Of a stretch of 64,000 nucleotides of DNA, positions 51,803-58,623 are shown piece after piece. The DNA is from Hymenobacter sublimis (GTDB taxonomy: Bacteria; Bacteroidota; Bacteroidia; Cytophagales; Hymenobacteraceae). The translations under genes were made by a program, and so were the position numbers. The DNA is taken from the NCBI RefSeq assembly GCF_023101345.1, contig NZ_CP095848.1, forward strand, positions 495,501-559,500, read 5' to 3'. How positions within the stretch are numbered: the stretch's first letter is position 1; every line of letters starts with the position of its first letter. Below the pieces are notes generated by a model, which saw only the letters and a list, made by a program, of their open reading frames with translations, searched no databases and was not told the DNA's origin.

Positions 51803-52933
51803 TTACAACCGCGTCATCACCTGCTTTACCATCCGGTCCTTCCACTCCCGGAAGGTGCCGGCCAGGATTTGCTGGCGGGCCTGCTTTACTAGCCAGAGGT
51901 AGAAGGTCAGGTTATGAATGGAAGCAATTTGAGGGCCCAGCATTTCCTTGCTGTGGAAGAGGTGGCGCACGTAGGAGCGGGAGTAAAACGTGCTGACGTA
52001 GCCGCCCAGCTCCTCGTCAATCGGCGTGAAGTCGTCGGCCCACTTCTTGTTGGCAATGTTCATAATGCCCTGGGTAGTGAACAACATACCGTTGCGGGCG
52101 TTGCGGGTGGGCATCACGCAGTCGAACATATCCACGCCCAAGGCAATGTTTTCCAGAATGTTGGCCGGCGTGCCGACCCCCATGAGGTAGCGCGGCTTGT
52201 CCTGGGGCAGAATGTCGCAGACTAGCTCGGTCATTTCGTACATGAGCTCGGCCGGTTCGCCTACGCTCAGGCCGCCAATGGCGTTGCCCTCGCGACCCTG
52301 CTCGGCAATAAACTCCGCCGATTTCACGCGCAGGTCCTTGAAAGTGCTACCCTGCACAATCGGAAAAAGGGTTTGGGAGTAGCCGTAGTGGCCCTCGGTG
52401 CTGTCGAAACGCTGGATGCAGCGCTGGAGCCAACGATGGGTCATGTCGAGGGAGCGGGCGGCGTAGTCGTACTCGCAGGGCCAGGGCGTGCACTCGTCGA
52501 AGGCCATGATGATGTCGGCCCCAATGGTGCGTTGAATGTCCATGACCCCTTCGGGCGAAAATAAGTGCTGCGAGCCATCAATGTGGGAGCGGAATTTCAC
52601 GCCCTCCTCTTTGATTTTGCGCGTACCCGACAGCGAGTACACCTGGTACCCACCTGAGTCGGTCAGAATTGGCCGGTCCCAGCCGTTGAACTTGTGCAAG
52701 CCGCCGGCTTTGCTAAGCACCTCCAGGCCCGGGCGCAGGTAGAGGTGGTAGGTGTTGCCGAGGATAATCTGGGCCTGAATATCGTCTTTCAGGTCGCGCT
52801 GCTGCACGGCTTTTACGGTGCCGGCCGTGCCCACAGGCATGAAAATAGGCGTTTCAATGGCGCCGTGGTCGGTGTGTACGACGCCGGCGCGGGCTTTACT
52901 ATGGGGGTCGTTGGCTATGAGGTCGAAGGTCAT
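51803..52933 (-). CDS. tgt: Queuine tRNA-ribosyltransferase
   Basis: 376 residues. (beta/alpha)8 barrel with DSGGYQVYSL (general acid Asp), FDECTPWPCEYDYAARSLDMTHRWL, GGLSVGEP, and the nucleophile Asp in GVDMFDCVMPTRNARNGMLFT. It exchanges guanine 34 for a queuine precursor in tRNAs with GUN anticodons. The C-terminal zinc site CxCxxC-X-H of E. coli Tgt is not there; the matching stretch reads DEELGGYVSTFYSRSYVRHLF with no Cys. I recall zinc-less forms in other Bacteroidota, so this may be a lineage trait. Confidence 0.95.
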   Translation of the reverse strand: MTFDLIANDPHSKARAGVVHTDHGAIETPIFMPVGTAGTVKAVQQRDLKDDIQAQIILGNTYHLYLRPGLEVLSKAGGLHKFNGWDRPILTDSGGYQVYSLSGTRKIKEEGVKFRSHIDGSQHLFSPEGVMDIQRTIGADIIMAFDECTPWPCEYDYAARSLDMTHRWLQRCIQRFDSTEGHYGYSQTLFPIVQGSTFKDLRVKSAEFIAEQGREGNAIGGLSVGEPAELMYEMTELVCDILPQDKPRYLMGVGTPANILENIALGVDMFDCVMPTRNARNGMLFTTQGIMNIANKKWADDFTPIDEELGGYVSTFYSRSYVRHLFHSKEMLGPQIASIHNLTFYLWLVKQARQQILAGTFREWKDRMVKQVMTRL

Positions 52934-52942
52934 TCTGCGGGA

Positions 52943-53079
52943 AGAAGCTAGGAGCTGGAAGCCAAGAAATAGGAGTTGGAATCTAGAAGCTAGGAGTAAA
53001 ATAGGTAGTCAGAACTGCGTCTGAGCTAACAACTCTATACTTCTACCTCCTGGCTTCTGGCTCCTACCTCCTGGCTTCT
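52943..53079. repeat. Palindromic element with heptamer arms between tgt and glycosyltransferase
   Basis: The left arm (52943-53005) divides into nine 7-base units: AGAAGCT, AGGAGCT, GGAAGCC, AAGAAAT, AGGAGTT, GGAATCT, AGAAGCT, AGGAGTA, AAATAGG. The right arm (53038-53079, minus strand) has six: AGAAGCC, AGGAGGT, AGGAGCC, AGAAGCC, AGGAGGT, AGAAGTA. A 32-base loop lies between. It fills the divergent promoter region. Confidence 0.88.
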
Positions 53080-53107
53080 CTTTACAAAGGTACTCGCCCC
53101 ACCCCGA

Positions 53108-54265
53108 ATGCCTACTTTTGCAACTCGATTCACGACCTGCGCCTTGCCTTTCCATCTTTCTCCGGCTCTGTGGCTGCTGCTGGCCTGCGGGCTGATACAG
53201 CTTTTCTACGCGGCCTACTACTTTCTGCCCTTCGCCCGCCGTCCCCCGGAGCCATCCAACGGCCCCGACGCGGAGCCCGTGTCCGTGCTGGTGTGCGCCC
53301 ACAACGAACTGGAAAATCTGCGTCGTTTGCTACCTCTGCTGTTGCAGCAAGACTACCCCGCTGGCTTCGAGCTACTGCTCATTGATGACCGCTCCGAGGA
53401 CGATACGTACCTGTTCGTGCAGCAGCTCACCCAGTACTACCCCCACGTGCGGCTGGTTACCGTCAATAAGACACCTGACGGATTGGCACCCAAAAAATAC
53501 GCTCTTACGCTCGGTATTAAAGTAGCCCGCTACGAGCGCATGGTGTTTACCGATGCAGATTGCATTCCGGCCACTAACCAGTGGCTCAGGTACATGCAAC
53601 GCGGCTTCGATAAACCGGCCGATGTGGTGCTGGGGTATTCGGCCTACGCGGAGGAAAACGGCTTTTTGAATAAGTTGATTCGGTTTGAAACCTTCCTGAC
53701 GGGGGCACAGTATTTGTCGTTCGCGTGGCGCGGCCAACCTTACATGGGGGTGGGGCGCAACCTTGGGTATACCCGGCAGGTCTTTCAACTGACTAAAGGT
53801 TTCGCTTCCCACATCCGCAGCCTTTCCGGCGACGACGACCTGCTGGTGCAGGACGCCGTGGCCCGCGGGGCCCGGGTAGCCGTAATAGCCGACCCGGGAG
53901 CCCATACTCTTAGTGAACCAGCCCAGACATGGGGCGAGTGGTGGCGCCAAAAGCGCCGGCACCTTTCCGCGGGCCGGCAATACCGGTTCGTAGATCGTCT
54001 TCGGATTGGAACATTTATTGGCGTAAATTTGCTATTCTACAGCACGGCAATCGGCCTGCTGTTTTCCCGCCCCGACTGGGTACCTTTGGCCGCAGTGTGG
54101 CTCGTGCGCACCGTGGCGATGATGGCCGTGTACTACCAGCTCGGTCGTCGGCTCGAGGATCGGCTGCCGCTGGCGTGGCTACCCGTCCTCGACGCTGTGT
54201 ATTTTTTTTATTATCTCGCTCTGGGAATGTCGCTGTTCCTCTACCGTACCCTCCGATGGAAGTAA
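53108..54265 (+). CDS. Family 2 glycosyltransferase, membrane associated
   Basis: 385 residues as drawn from the ATG at 53108. An N-terminal TM (LWLLLACGLIQLFYAAYYF) precedes the GT-A domain: VSVLVCAHNELENLRRLLPLLLQQDYP, LLIDDRSEDDTY, VFTDADCIPATNQW (DxD), GDDDLLVQDAV and WGEWWRQKRRHLSAG (QxxRW-like). Two or three C-terminal helices follow. It probably extends an envelope glycan. A promoter-like TACTTTTG at 53113-53120 lies within the first codons, so translation may really begin at a TTG at 53144. Its last ten bases overlap the sigma factor gene. Confidence 0.88.
   Translation: MPTFATRFTTCALPFHLSPALWLLLACGLIQLFYAAYYFLPFARRPPEPSNGPDAEPVSVLVCAHNELENLRRLLPLLLQQDYPAGFELLLIDDRSEDDTYLFVQQLTQYYPHVRLVTVNKTPDGLAPKKYALTLGIKVARYERMVFTDADCIPATNQWLRYMQRGFDKPADVVLGYSAYAEENGFLNKLIRFETFLTGAQYLSFAWRGQPYMGVGRNLGYTRQVFQLTKGFASHIRSLSGDDDLLVQDAVARGARVAVIADPGAHTLSEPAQTWGEWWRQKRRHLSAGRQYRFVDRLRIGTFIGVNLLFYSTAIGLLFSRPDWVPLAAVWLVRTVAMMAVYYQLGRRLEDRLPLAWLPVLDAVYFFYYLALGMSLFLYRTLRWK
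53113..53120 (+). promoter_or_regulatory. TACTTTTG promoter-like element overlapping the annotated glycosyltransferase start
   Basis: An exact TAnnTTTG element begins five bases after the A of the apparent ATG at 53108. If used, transcription would start near 53127 and the ATG would not be in the mRNA. Confidence 0.4.
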
Positions 54266-54873
54266 ACAATCAGGAAAAACAGTTCTCCGCCAAAGCCAAG
54301 CACGACTTCAAGCTGATTCGGGCCGCCGTTGAGCAGAGCGACGAAAAAGCCTACGCCGAACTGATGCAGATCTACAAGAAGCCGGTGTACCACGTCGTGC
54401 TGAAGATGGTGCGCAACCCCGACGACGCGGAGGACCTCACCATTGAGGCTTTTGCCAAAGCCTTCCGCAACCTGCACAAGTTCAACCCGGAGTTTGCCTT
54501 CAGCACCTGGCTGTTCCGCATTGCCACCAACAACTGCATTGACTTTATTCGCAAGAATAAAATCAAGACGATGTCGATTGACTCGGCCATCAAGATTGAC
54601 AACGGCGACGAAATCACCATTGACTTCCGCGACCAGAACCTGAACCCGCAGGAGTCAGCCATCAAGAATCAGAAAATCGAGATTATGCAGCACGTGGTGT
54701 CGCGGCTGCCCGAGAAATACCAGCGCCTCGTAACCCTGCGCTACTTCGATGAACTGAGCTACGAGGAAATTGCCCAGGAGCTAAAAGCCCCACTCGGTAC
54801 CGTGAAAGCTCAGCTGCACCGCGCCCGGGAGCTGCTCTATGACATGGTGAAGAACAAAAAGGAAATCATCTAG
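54256..54873 (+). CDS. ECF-type sigma-70 factor
   Basis: 205 residues from the ATG at 54256. Region 2 is AYAELMQIYKKPVYHVVLKMVRNPDDAEDLTIEAFAKAF, then KFNPEFAFSTWLFRIATNNCIDFIRKNK. Region 4 is RLPEKYQRLVTLRYFDELSYEEIAQEL with the HTH KAPLGTVKAQLHRARELL. No anti-sigma gene follows; a terminator lies directly after. The start overlaps the glycosyltransferase end by ten bases, so the two are translationally linked. In other Bacteroidota a similar sigma factor (SigW/RpoE-like) is a standalone envelope or growth regulator; targets here are unknown. Confidence 0.93.
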   Translation: MEVNNQEKQFSAKAKHDFKLIRAAVEQSDEKAYAELMQIYKKPVYHVVLKMVRNPDDAEDLTIEAFAKAFRNLHKFNPEFAFSTWLFRIATNNCIDFIRKNKIKTMSIDSAIKIDNGDEITIDFRDQNLNPQESAIKNQKIEIMQHVVSRLPEKYQRLVTLRYFDELSYEEIAQELKAPLGTVKAQLHRARELLYDMVKNKKEII

Positions 54874-54876
54874 TGA

Positions 54877-54900
54877 AAGCCCCGCCGCCAGGCGGGCTTT
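54877..54900 (+). terminator. Terminator after the ECF sigma gene
   Basis: AAAGCCC-C-GCC (54877-54887) pairs with GGCGGGCTTT (54891-54900) with one bulged base, followed by TTTATTT. Confidence 0.8.
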
Positions 54901-54901
54901 T

Positions 54902-55108
54902 TTATTTAAGACTTTCTATGAAGTAGGTAGTGCTACCGTCCCAATGGCATTTCGTACATCTGCCGTTTTCAAAAATGTGCTGACAGTTTGGGTACCCATA
55001 CAAATGATGAGCGCACTCAGTACATAGCCCACGCATCACGGAGGAGCCAGCGAAAAACAGGCTCGTGCATTCGTCACACTGATTAATCTCTTTGCTAGTT
55101 ATTAGCAC
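54902..55108 (-). CDS. Small zinc-ribbon-like protein
   Basis: 68 residues from a GTG at 55108. Cys pairs are CDEC (11-14), CTEC (29-32) and CTKC (51-54), with a further Cys 42 and His 44 before the last pair. Two zinc sites are likely: C11/C14 with C29/C32, and C42(H44) with C51/C54. The C-terminal unit NGRCTKCHWDGS is a common zinc-ribbon ending. Low G+C. No family name is offered; nucleic-acid or protein binding would be a guess. Confidence 0.6.
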   Translation of the reverse strand: MLITSKEINQCDECTSLFFAGSSVMRGLCTECAHHLYGYPNCQHIFENGRCTKCHWDGSTTYFIESLK

Positions 55109-55191
55109 TTAGCGTTTACTGAAGCTGATCAATAATAAATTCTTTCTGTCCCAAAAGGTAATAAGTATTCATGGGCTGAACGTAGTGCCGC

Positions 55192-55199
55192 TACCTTTG
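55192..55199 (+). promoter_or_regulatory. Putative -7 promoter element of rsmG (TACCTTTG)
   Basis: TACCTTTG matches TAnnTTTG and ends only seven bases before the rsmG ATG at 55207. A clear -33 TTTG is not seen. Transcription from it would give an mRNA with almost no leader. Confidence 0.55.
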
Positions 55200-55206
55200 C
55201 GCTACC

Positions 55207-55842
55207 ATGGATATTATCACCCACTACTTTCCTAATCTTACCGACCACCAGCGCCAGCAGTTTCAGCAGCTCGAAACCGAGTTCCGGAGCTGGAATGAGC
55301 GCCTCAACCTAGTGGCCCGTACGGATGTCGACAACCTTGCGGAGCGGCATTTTCTGCATTCGCTGGGTATTGCCAAGGTAGTGGAGTTTGCGCCCGGCTC
55401 GTCGGTGTTGGATGTGGGCACGGGAGGTGGCTTGCCGGGGCTGCCACTGGCCATTCTGTTTCCGGAGGTAAAGTTTCACTTGGTTGACAGCATCGGCAAG
55501 AAAATCAGGGCCGTGCAGGAAATGGCCCACGCCCTGCACCTACCCAACGTAACCGCCGAACAAACCCGGGCCGAACAACTTCGCCCGAAATACGACTACG
55601 TAGTAAGTCGCGCTGTGGCCCGCCTGGCTACCTTCCACACCTGGATTGCCCACCGGTTTAAGCCCCGCAACGAAGCCGCTCCCAACAGCGGCCTTTACTA
55701 CCTCAAAGGAGGCGACTTAGCCGAAGAGATAGAAGAATCGGGCCTGCAGGCAACCGTGCTTGATTTACATGATTTCTACACAGAAGAGTTTTTCGAAACG
55801 AAAAAAGTAGTGGTAGTGCCGGCTACTTATAGCGGCCGCTGA
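55207..55842 (+). CDS. rsmG: 16S rRNA (guanine-527 N7) methyltransferase
   Basis: 211 residues, the family length. The opening helix pattern is LTDHQRQQFQQLETEFRSWNERLNLVART and RHFLHSLGIAK. The SAM-binding motif is VLDVGTGGGLPGLPLAILFP at about 65-84, followed by HLVDSIGKKIRAVQEMAHAL and VVSRAVARLATFHTW. The enzyme methylates G527 of 16S rRNA; loss gives low-level streptomycin resistance in other bacteria. It ends at a perfect 18-bp terminator. Confidence 0.96.
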   Translation: MDIITHYFPNLTDHQRQQFQQLETEFRSWNERLNLVARTDVDNLAERHFLHSLGIAKVVEFAPGSSVLDVGTGGGLPGLPLAILFPEVKFHLVDSIGKKIRAVQEMAHALHLPNVTAEQTRAEQLRPKYDYVVSRAVARLATFHTWIAHRFKPRNEAAPNSGLYYLKGGDLAEEIEESGLQATVLDLHDFYTEEFFETKKVVVVPATYSGR

Positions 55843-55862
55843 ACAAACAGGTAGTTGCTTTA

Positions 55863-55908
55863 AAAACGAGTGCCCTGCTTATTGTTCGGTAAGCAGGGCA
55901 CTCGTTTT
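55863..55908. terminator. Bidirectional terminator with perfect 18-bp stem
   Basis: AAAACGAGTGCCCTGCTT (55863-55880) and AAGCAGGGCACTCGTTTT (55891-55908) are exact complements with a ten-base loop, between convergent rsmG and the hydrolase gene. Confidence 0.92.
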
Positions 55909-55922
55909 AGTAACAGTTAGGG

Positions 55923-56909
55923 CTAGGCGGGCACCTCTGCCGTCAGGAACTCCACGGCTCGGCGCTCCGAATAGTAGGCGCCATCGGGGCTGCCCTCTCC
56001 AAAACCCACGTGACCACCATCGGCCGGCGTTTCTAGGTACACGAAGGCACTGCGGGTTGCTACCTCCCGCGGGAAGCAGGAGGGAGGCAGAAAGGGGTCG
56101 TTTAGGGCGTTAACCAGTAAGGTAGGAATTTGAATACCAGCCAGGTAGCGACCAGAGCTGGCATGCTCATAATACTCATCCGCCGACGTGAACCCGTGCA
56201 TGGGAGCCGTGAACCGGTCATCGAACTGCGGGAAATCTTGCAAGGCGTCGATGTTTGTGAGATCAACCTGCCCGGGGAGAAGGTCTGCTTTCTGGCGCAT
56301 CTTAGCCCGCAGGGTTTTCATGAACCGTTTGAGGTAGATGCGGTTTTCTGGGCGGGCAATGTGGTAGGAGCTGGACTTTAAGTCAGTGGGTACCGAGAAA
56401 ACAGCGGCCCGCTGCACCTGCCGCGGCACTCGGTCTGGATTTTCGCCCAGGTACTTCAAGGTAACATTCCCTCCAGCTGAAAAGCCCGTGAGGAAGACTC
56501 GACGGTAGCGGGTAGTGCCCAAGGCGTAGCGCACCACAAAGTCCAGGTCGTCGGTGTCGCCGAGGTGGTAGGAGCGAAGCAGGCGGTTCATTTCGCCGCT
56601 GCAGCTGCGGTAGTTCCAAGCCAGGGCATCCATGCCGGCCTGGTTGAGTGCGCGCACCATACCGCGCACGTAGGGTCGGCTGGCATCTCCTTCCAGACCA
56701 TGCGAAACGATGGCTAAGGTATCAGTCGGTAACTCGGCAGGCGGGCGGGACCAGTCTAGGTCTAGGAAATCACCGTCTTCCGTTTCAACTCGCTCCCGTT
56801 GGTAGCGCACCTCCGGCACGGAGCGCCATAAACTAGGTACGATTGTCTGCAGGTGGCCATTAAAGAGGTAGAACGGCGGCTGATAAGAAGAGTGCGAAAC
56901 AAGAGGCAT
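55923..56909 (-). CDS. YheT-family alpha/beta hydrolase
   Basis: 328 residues from the ATG at 56909 (MPLVSHSSYQPPFYLFNGHLQT). The frame extends upstream to 57011 but without family features. The family opening YLFNGHLQTIVPSLWR is present, then DGDFLDLDW, IVSHGLEGDASRPYVRGMVRALNQ, WNYRSCSGEMN, the nucleophile elbow TGFSAGGNVTLKYLG (Ser about 150) and the His in ADGGHVGF. YheT proteins hydrolyse esters of uncertain physiological identity. No operon partner. Confidence 0.92.
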   Translation of the reverse strand: MPLVSHSSYQPPFYLFNGHLQTIVPSLWRSVPEVRYQRERVETEDGDFLDLDWSRPPAELPTDTLAIVSHGLEGDASRPYVRGMVRALNQAGMDALAWNYRSCSGEMNRLLRSYHLGDTDDLDFVVRYALGTTRYRRVFLTGFSAGGNVTLKYLGENPDRVPRQVQRAAVFSVPTDLKSSSYHIARPENRIYLKRFMKTLRAKMRQKADLLPGQVDLTNIDALQDFPQFDDRFTAPMHGFTSADEYYEHASSGRYLAGIQIPTLLVNALNDPFLPPSCFPREVATRSAFVYLETPADGGHVGFGEGSPDGAYYSERRAVEFLTAEVPA

Positions 56910-57188
56910 AGGGCAACAAGCAAAAAGGAGGACGCTTGTTTTGGTAATTAAATATACGCCAAAACAAGTAGGCATGCATACGTTCGTCTCATTCTCCTTC
57001 TCTAGAAACACGAGCTCATATGCCTAGCACTATTGGGCGTAATTGGTGTGTGAACGAGGGTGAATGCTGTGCTAATTGATTGGCTGTCAATAGTTGAGCT
57101 TGGAATTAAACATCCGCTAAAAGACAAAAAAAGTAAAACGATTTGCCTGAGCTGCGTATAAAAGTGACTCCATCCCACATTTACTACT
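56910..57188. other. A+T-rich divergent intergenic region
   Basis: About 280 bases between the divergent hydrolase and DUF4142 genes, notably richer in A+T than the surroundings. Presumed promoters for both lie here; no exact TAnnTTTG is visible. Confidence 0.45.
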
Positions 57189-57944
57189 ATGAAAACGACA
57201 AAAGCACTTTTTAGCCTTTTTGCCGCTGGCTCTTTGCTGGCCGCTACCGCTTGTAGCAGCACCAACACAGGTACCTCCGCCGGCGGTACTACCTCCGGTA
57301 GCAGTATGGGTAGCAATTCAGGCATGGATGCTACCGGGAGCAGTGGCAGCATGGGTACTAGCTCTAGCGCCGGAATGTCGTCTGGTAGCGCTGGGGCTAC
57401 TGGCTCGGCTGGTACTAGCAGCACGGCCACCATTAGCGGTACGGGCGGTAGCAATGCCACGGCCGGTACCGGTGGAGCTGCTGATATGACTGCCTTTATG
57501 GCCACCTTCTCTACCATGCAAGACCCCGTATTCCTGATGACGGCGGCTAGCAGCAATCTGCTAGAGATACAAATGGGGCAAATGGCAACCCAAAAAGCAT
57601 CAAATGCCGACGTGAAAAAGTTTGGTCAGATGATGGTAGACCACCACACCCGCGCCACGCAGGAGCTGAAAACAGTGGCTACTCCGCTGGGCGTAACGCT
57701 ACCTCAAACCATGATGCCCGTCCATCAGGCTATGGCCGACCGATTAATGGCGAAATCCGGTAAAGCTTTCGACGAGGACTATATGGATGCCATGGAAACG
57801 GCGCATAAGATGGACATTGCCATGTTCGAAGTAAAAAGCAACGCTGCCGAAACCCCCACGGTAAAAGCCTTTGCTACGAAAACGCTACCCATGCTTCGCT
57901 CCCACGAAAAGATGGCTAGCGAAGTGGAGAAGAAGGTCGATTAA
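57189..57944 (+). CDS. DUF4142 lipoprotein with Ser/Gly/Thr-rich linker
   Basis: 251 residues. Lipobox SLLAATAC with lipid Cys 22. Residues 23-100 are almost only Ser, Gly, Thr, Ala and Met (GSSMGSNSGMDATGSSGSMG), a flexible linker. The DUF4142 helical domain follows: DPVFLMTAASSNLLEIQMGQMATQKA, VKKFGQMMVDHHTRATQELKTVA, and an ALETAHKMDIAMFEVKSNA-like second hairpin. DUF4142 resembles ferritin-like helical bundles and is common in Bacteroidota envelopes; function is unknown. A long antisense frame over the linker is a composition artefact. Confidence 0.92.
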   Translation: MKTTKALFSLFAAGSLLAATACSSTNTGTSAGGTTSGSSMGSNSGMDATGSSGSMGTSSSAGMSSGSAGATGSAGTSSTATISGTGGSNATAGTGGAADMTAFMATFSTMQDPVFLMTAASSNLLEIQMGQMATQKASNADVKKFGQMMVDHHTRATQELKTVATPLGVTLPQTMMPVHQAMADRLMAKSGKAFDEDYMDAMETAHKMDIAMFEVKSNAAETPTVKAFATKTLPMLRSHEKMASEVEKKVD

Positions 57945-57984
57945 CCTTCTGGCTTGGCAACGAAATAACGTTGCAATCCAAAAC

Positions 57985-58015
57985 AAGGCCCCTCGTAATT
58001 ACGAGGGGCCTTTTT
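57985..58015 (+). terminator. Terminator after the DUF4142 gene
   Basis: A 28-base perfect palindrome at 57985-58012 (half AAGGCCCCTCGTAA) is followed by a T run. Confidence 0.88.
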
Positions 58016-58077
58016 GCTGAGTACAGGCGAGAAGGGCGCTGCCAGGCTGTTAATGCGCTGCTACCTTTTACACACTA

Positions 58078-58108
58078 TTTGCTATTTCAAAGCAAAGCTT
58101 TACCTTTG
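58078..58108 (+). promoter_or_regulatory. Bacteroidota-type promoter of rpsT
   Basis: TTTG (58078-58081), a 19-base spacer and TACCTTTG (58101-58108) match the phylum consensus. The rpsT ATG is 48 bases downstream. Confidence 0.82.
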
Positions 58109-58156
58109 CACTCCCCAATTGAACTGAATTCGAGCAGAAGACCATTTTCATACCCC

Positions 58157-58414
58157 ATGGCAAATCATAAGTCGGCCCTCAAGCGCATCCGTTCCAACGA
58201 AGCTAAGCGCGTGCTGAACCGTTACCAGGCTAAATCTACCCGCACGGCTATCAAGAAGCTGCGTGGCACCACCGACGCTACGGCTGCTCAGGAGCTGCTG
58301 AAGAAAGTATCGTCGATGCTGGACCGTCTGGCCAAGAAGAACATCATTCACAAGAACAAAGCCGCTAACAATAAGTCGAAGCTGGCTAAGTTCGTGAAGT
58401 CGCTGGCTGCTTAA
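58157..58414 (+). CDS. rpsT: 30S ribosomal protein S20
   Basis: 85 residues from the ATG at 58157 (MANHKSALKRIRSNEAKRVLN), the standard S20 start. A frame extension to 57971 crosses both the terminator and the promoter and is rejected. Basic, three-helix pattern with KSTRTAIKKL and HKNKAANNKSKLAKFVKSL at the C-terminus. S20 binds 16S rRNA early in 30S assembly. Confidence 0.97.
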   Translation: MANHKSALKRIRSNEAKRVLNRYQAKSTRTAIKKLRGTTDATAAQELLKKVSSMLDRLAKKNIIHKNKAANNKSKLAKFVKSLAA

Positions 58415-58442
58415 GTAGTCAACCGGCACTCTGCTCTATAGT

Positions 58443-58478
58443 AACTAAGGCCCTGAGCTTATGCTTGGGGCCTTAGTT
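58443..58478 (+). terminator. Hairpin after rpsT
   Basis: AACTAAGGCCC (58443-58453) and GGGCCTTAGTT (58468-58478) are exact complements with a 14-base loop. No T run follows, so it may protect the mRNA end rather than terminate strongly. Confidence 0.6.
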
Positions 58479-58560
58479 CGTTGAATAAATGGGTACTTTA
58501 CTTATGGCTGCGCACAGTTCTTGCTCAGCTGTAAAGTCCCAGCTTAACCTGATGGTGCAT

Positions 58561-58595
58561 AAAAGGGCCCGTGCAGCAACTGCACGGGCCTTTTT
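58561..58595 (-). terminator. Terminator between rpsT and pyk
   Basis: AAAAGG-G-CCCGTGCAG (58561-58576) pairs with CTGCACGGGCCTTTT with one bulge. T runs occur on both strands; on the minus strand it ends pyk. Confidence 0.8.
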
Positions 58596-58623
58596 AGTGG
58601 TAGAGCAAGGAGTTAGGTAGCAG

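Noticed and set aside
52943-53079. Tandem repeats considered as a CRISPR or phage attachment site
   Set aside because: Seven-base degenerate units with no spacer, and no cas or integrase gene nearby.
57002-57556. 184-codon antisense frame rich in Pro, Leu and Val over the DUF4142 gene
   Set aside because: It is the reverse complement of the Ser/Gly/Thr linker; the DUF4142 strand has signal peptide, lipobox and domain.
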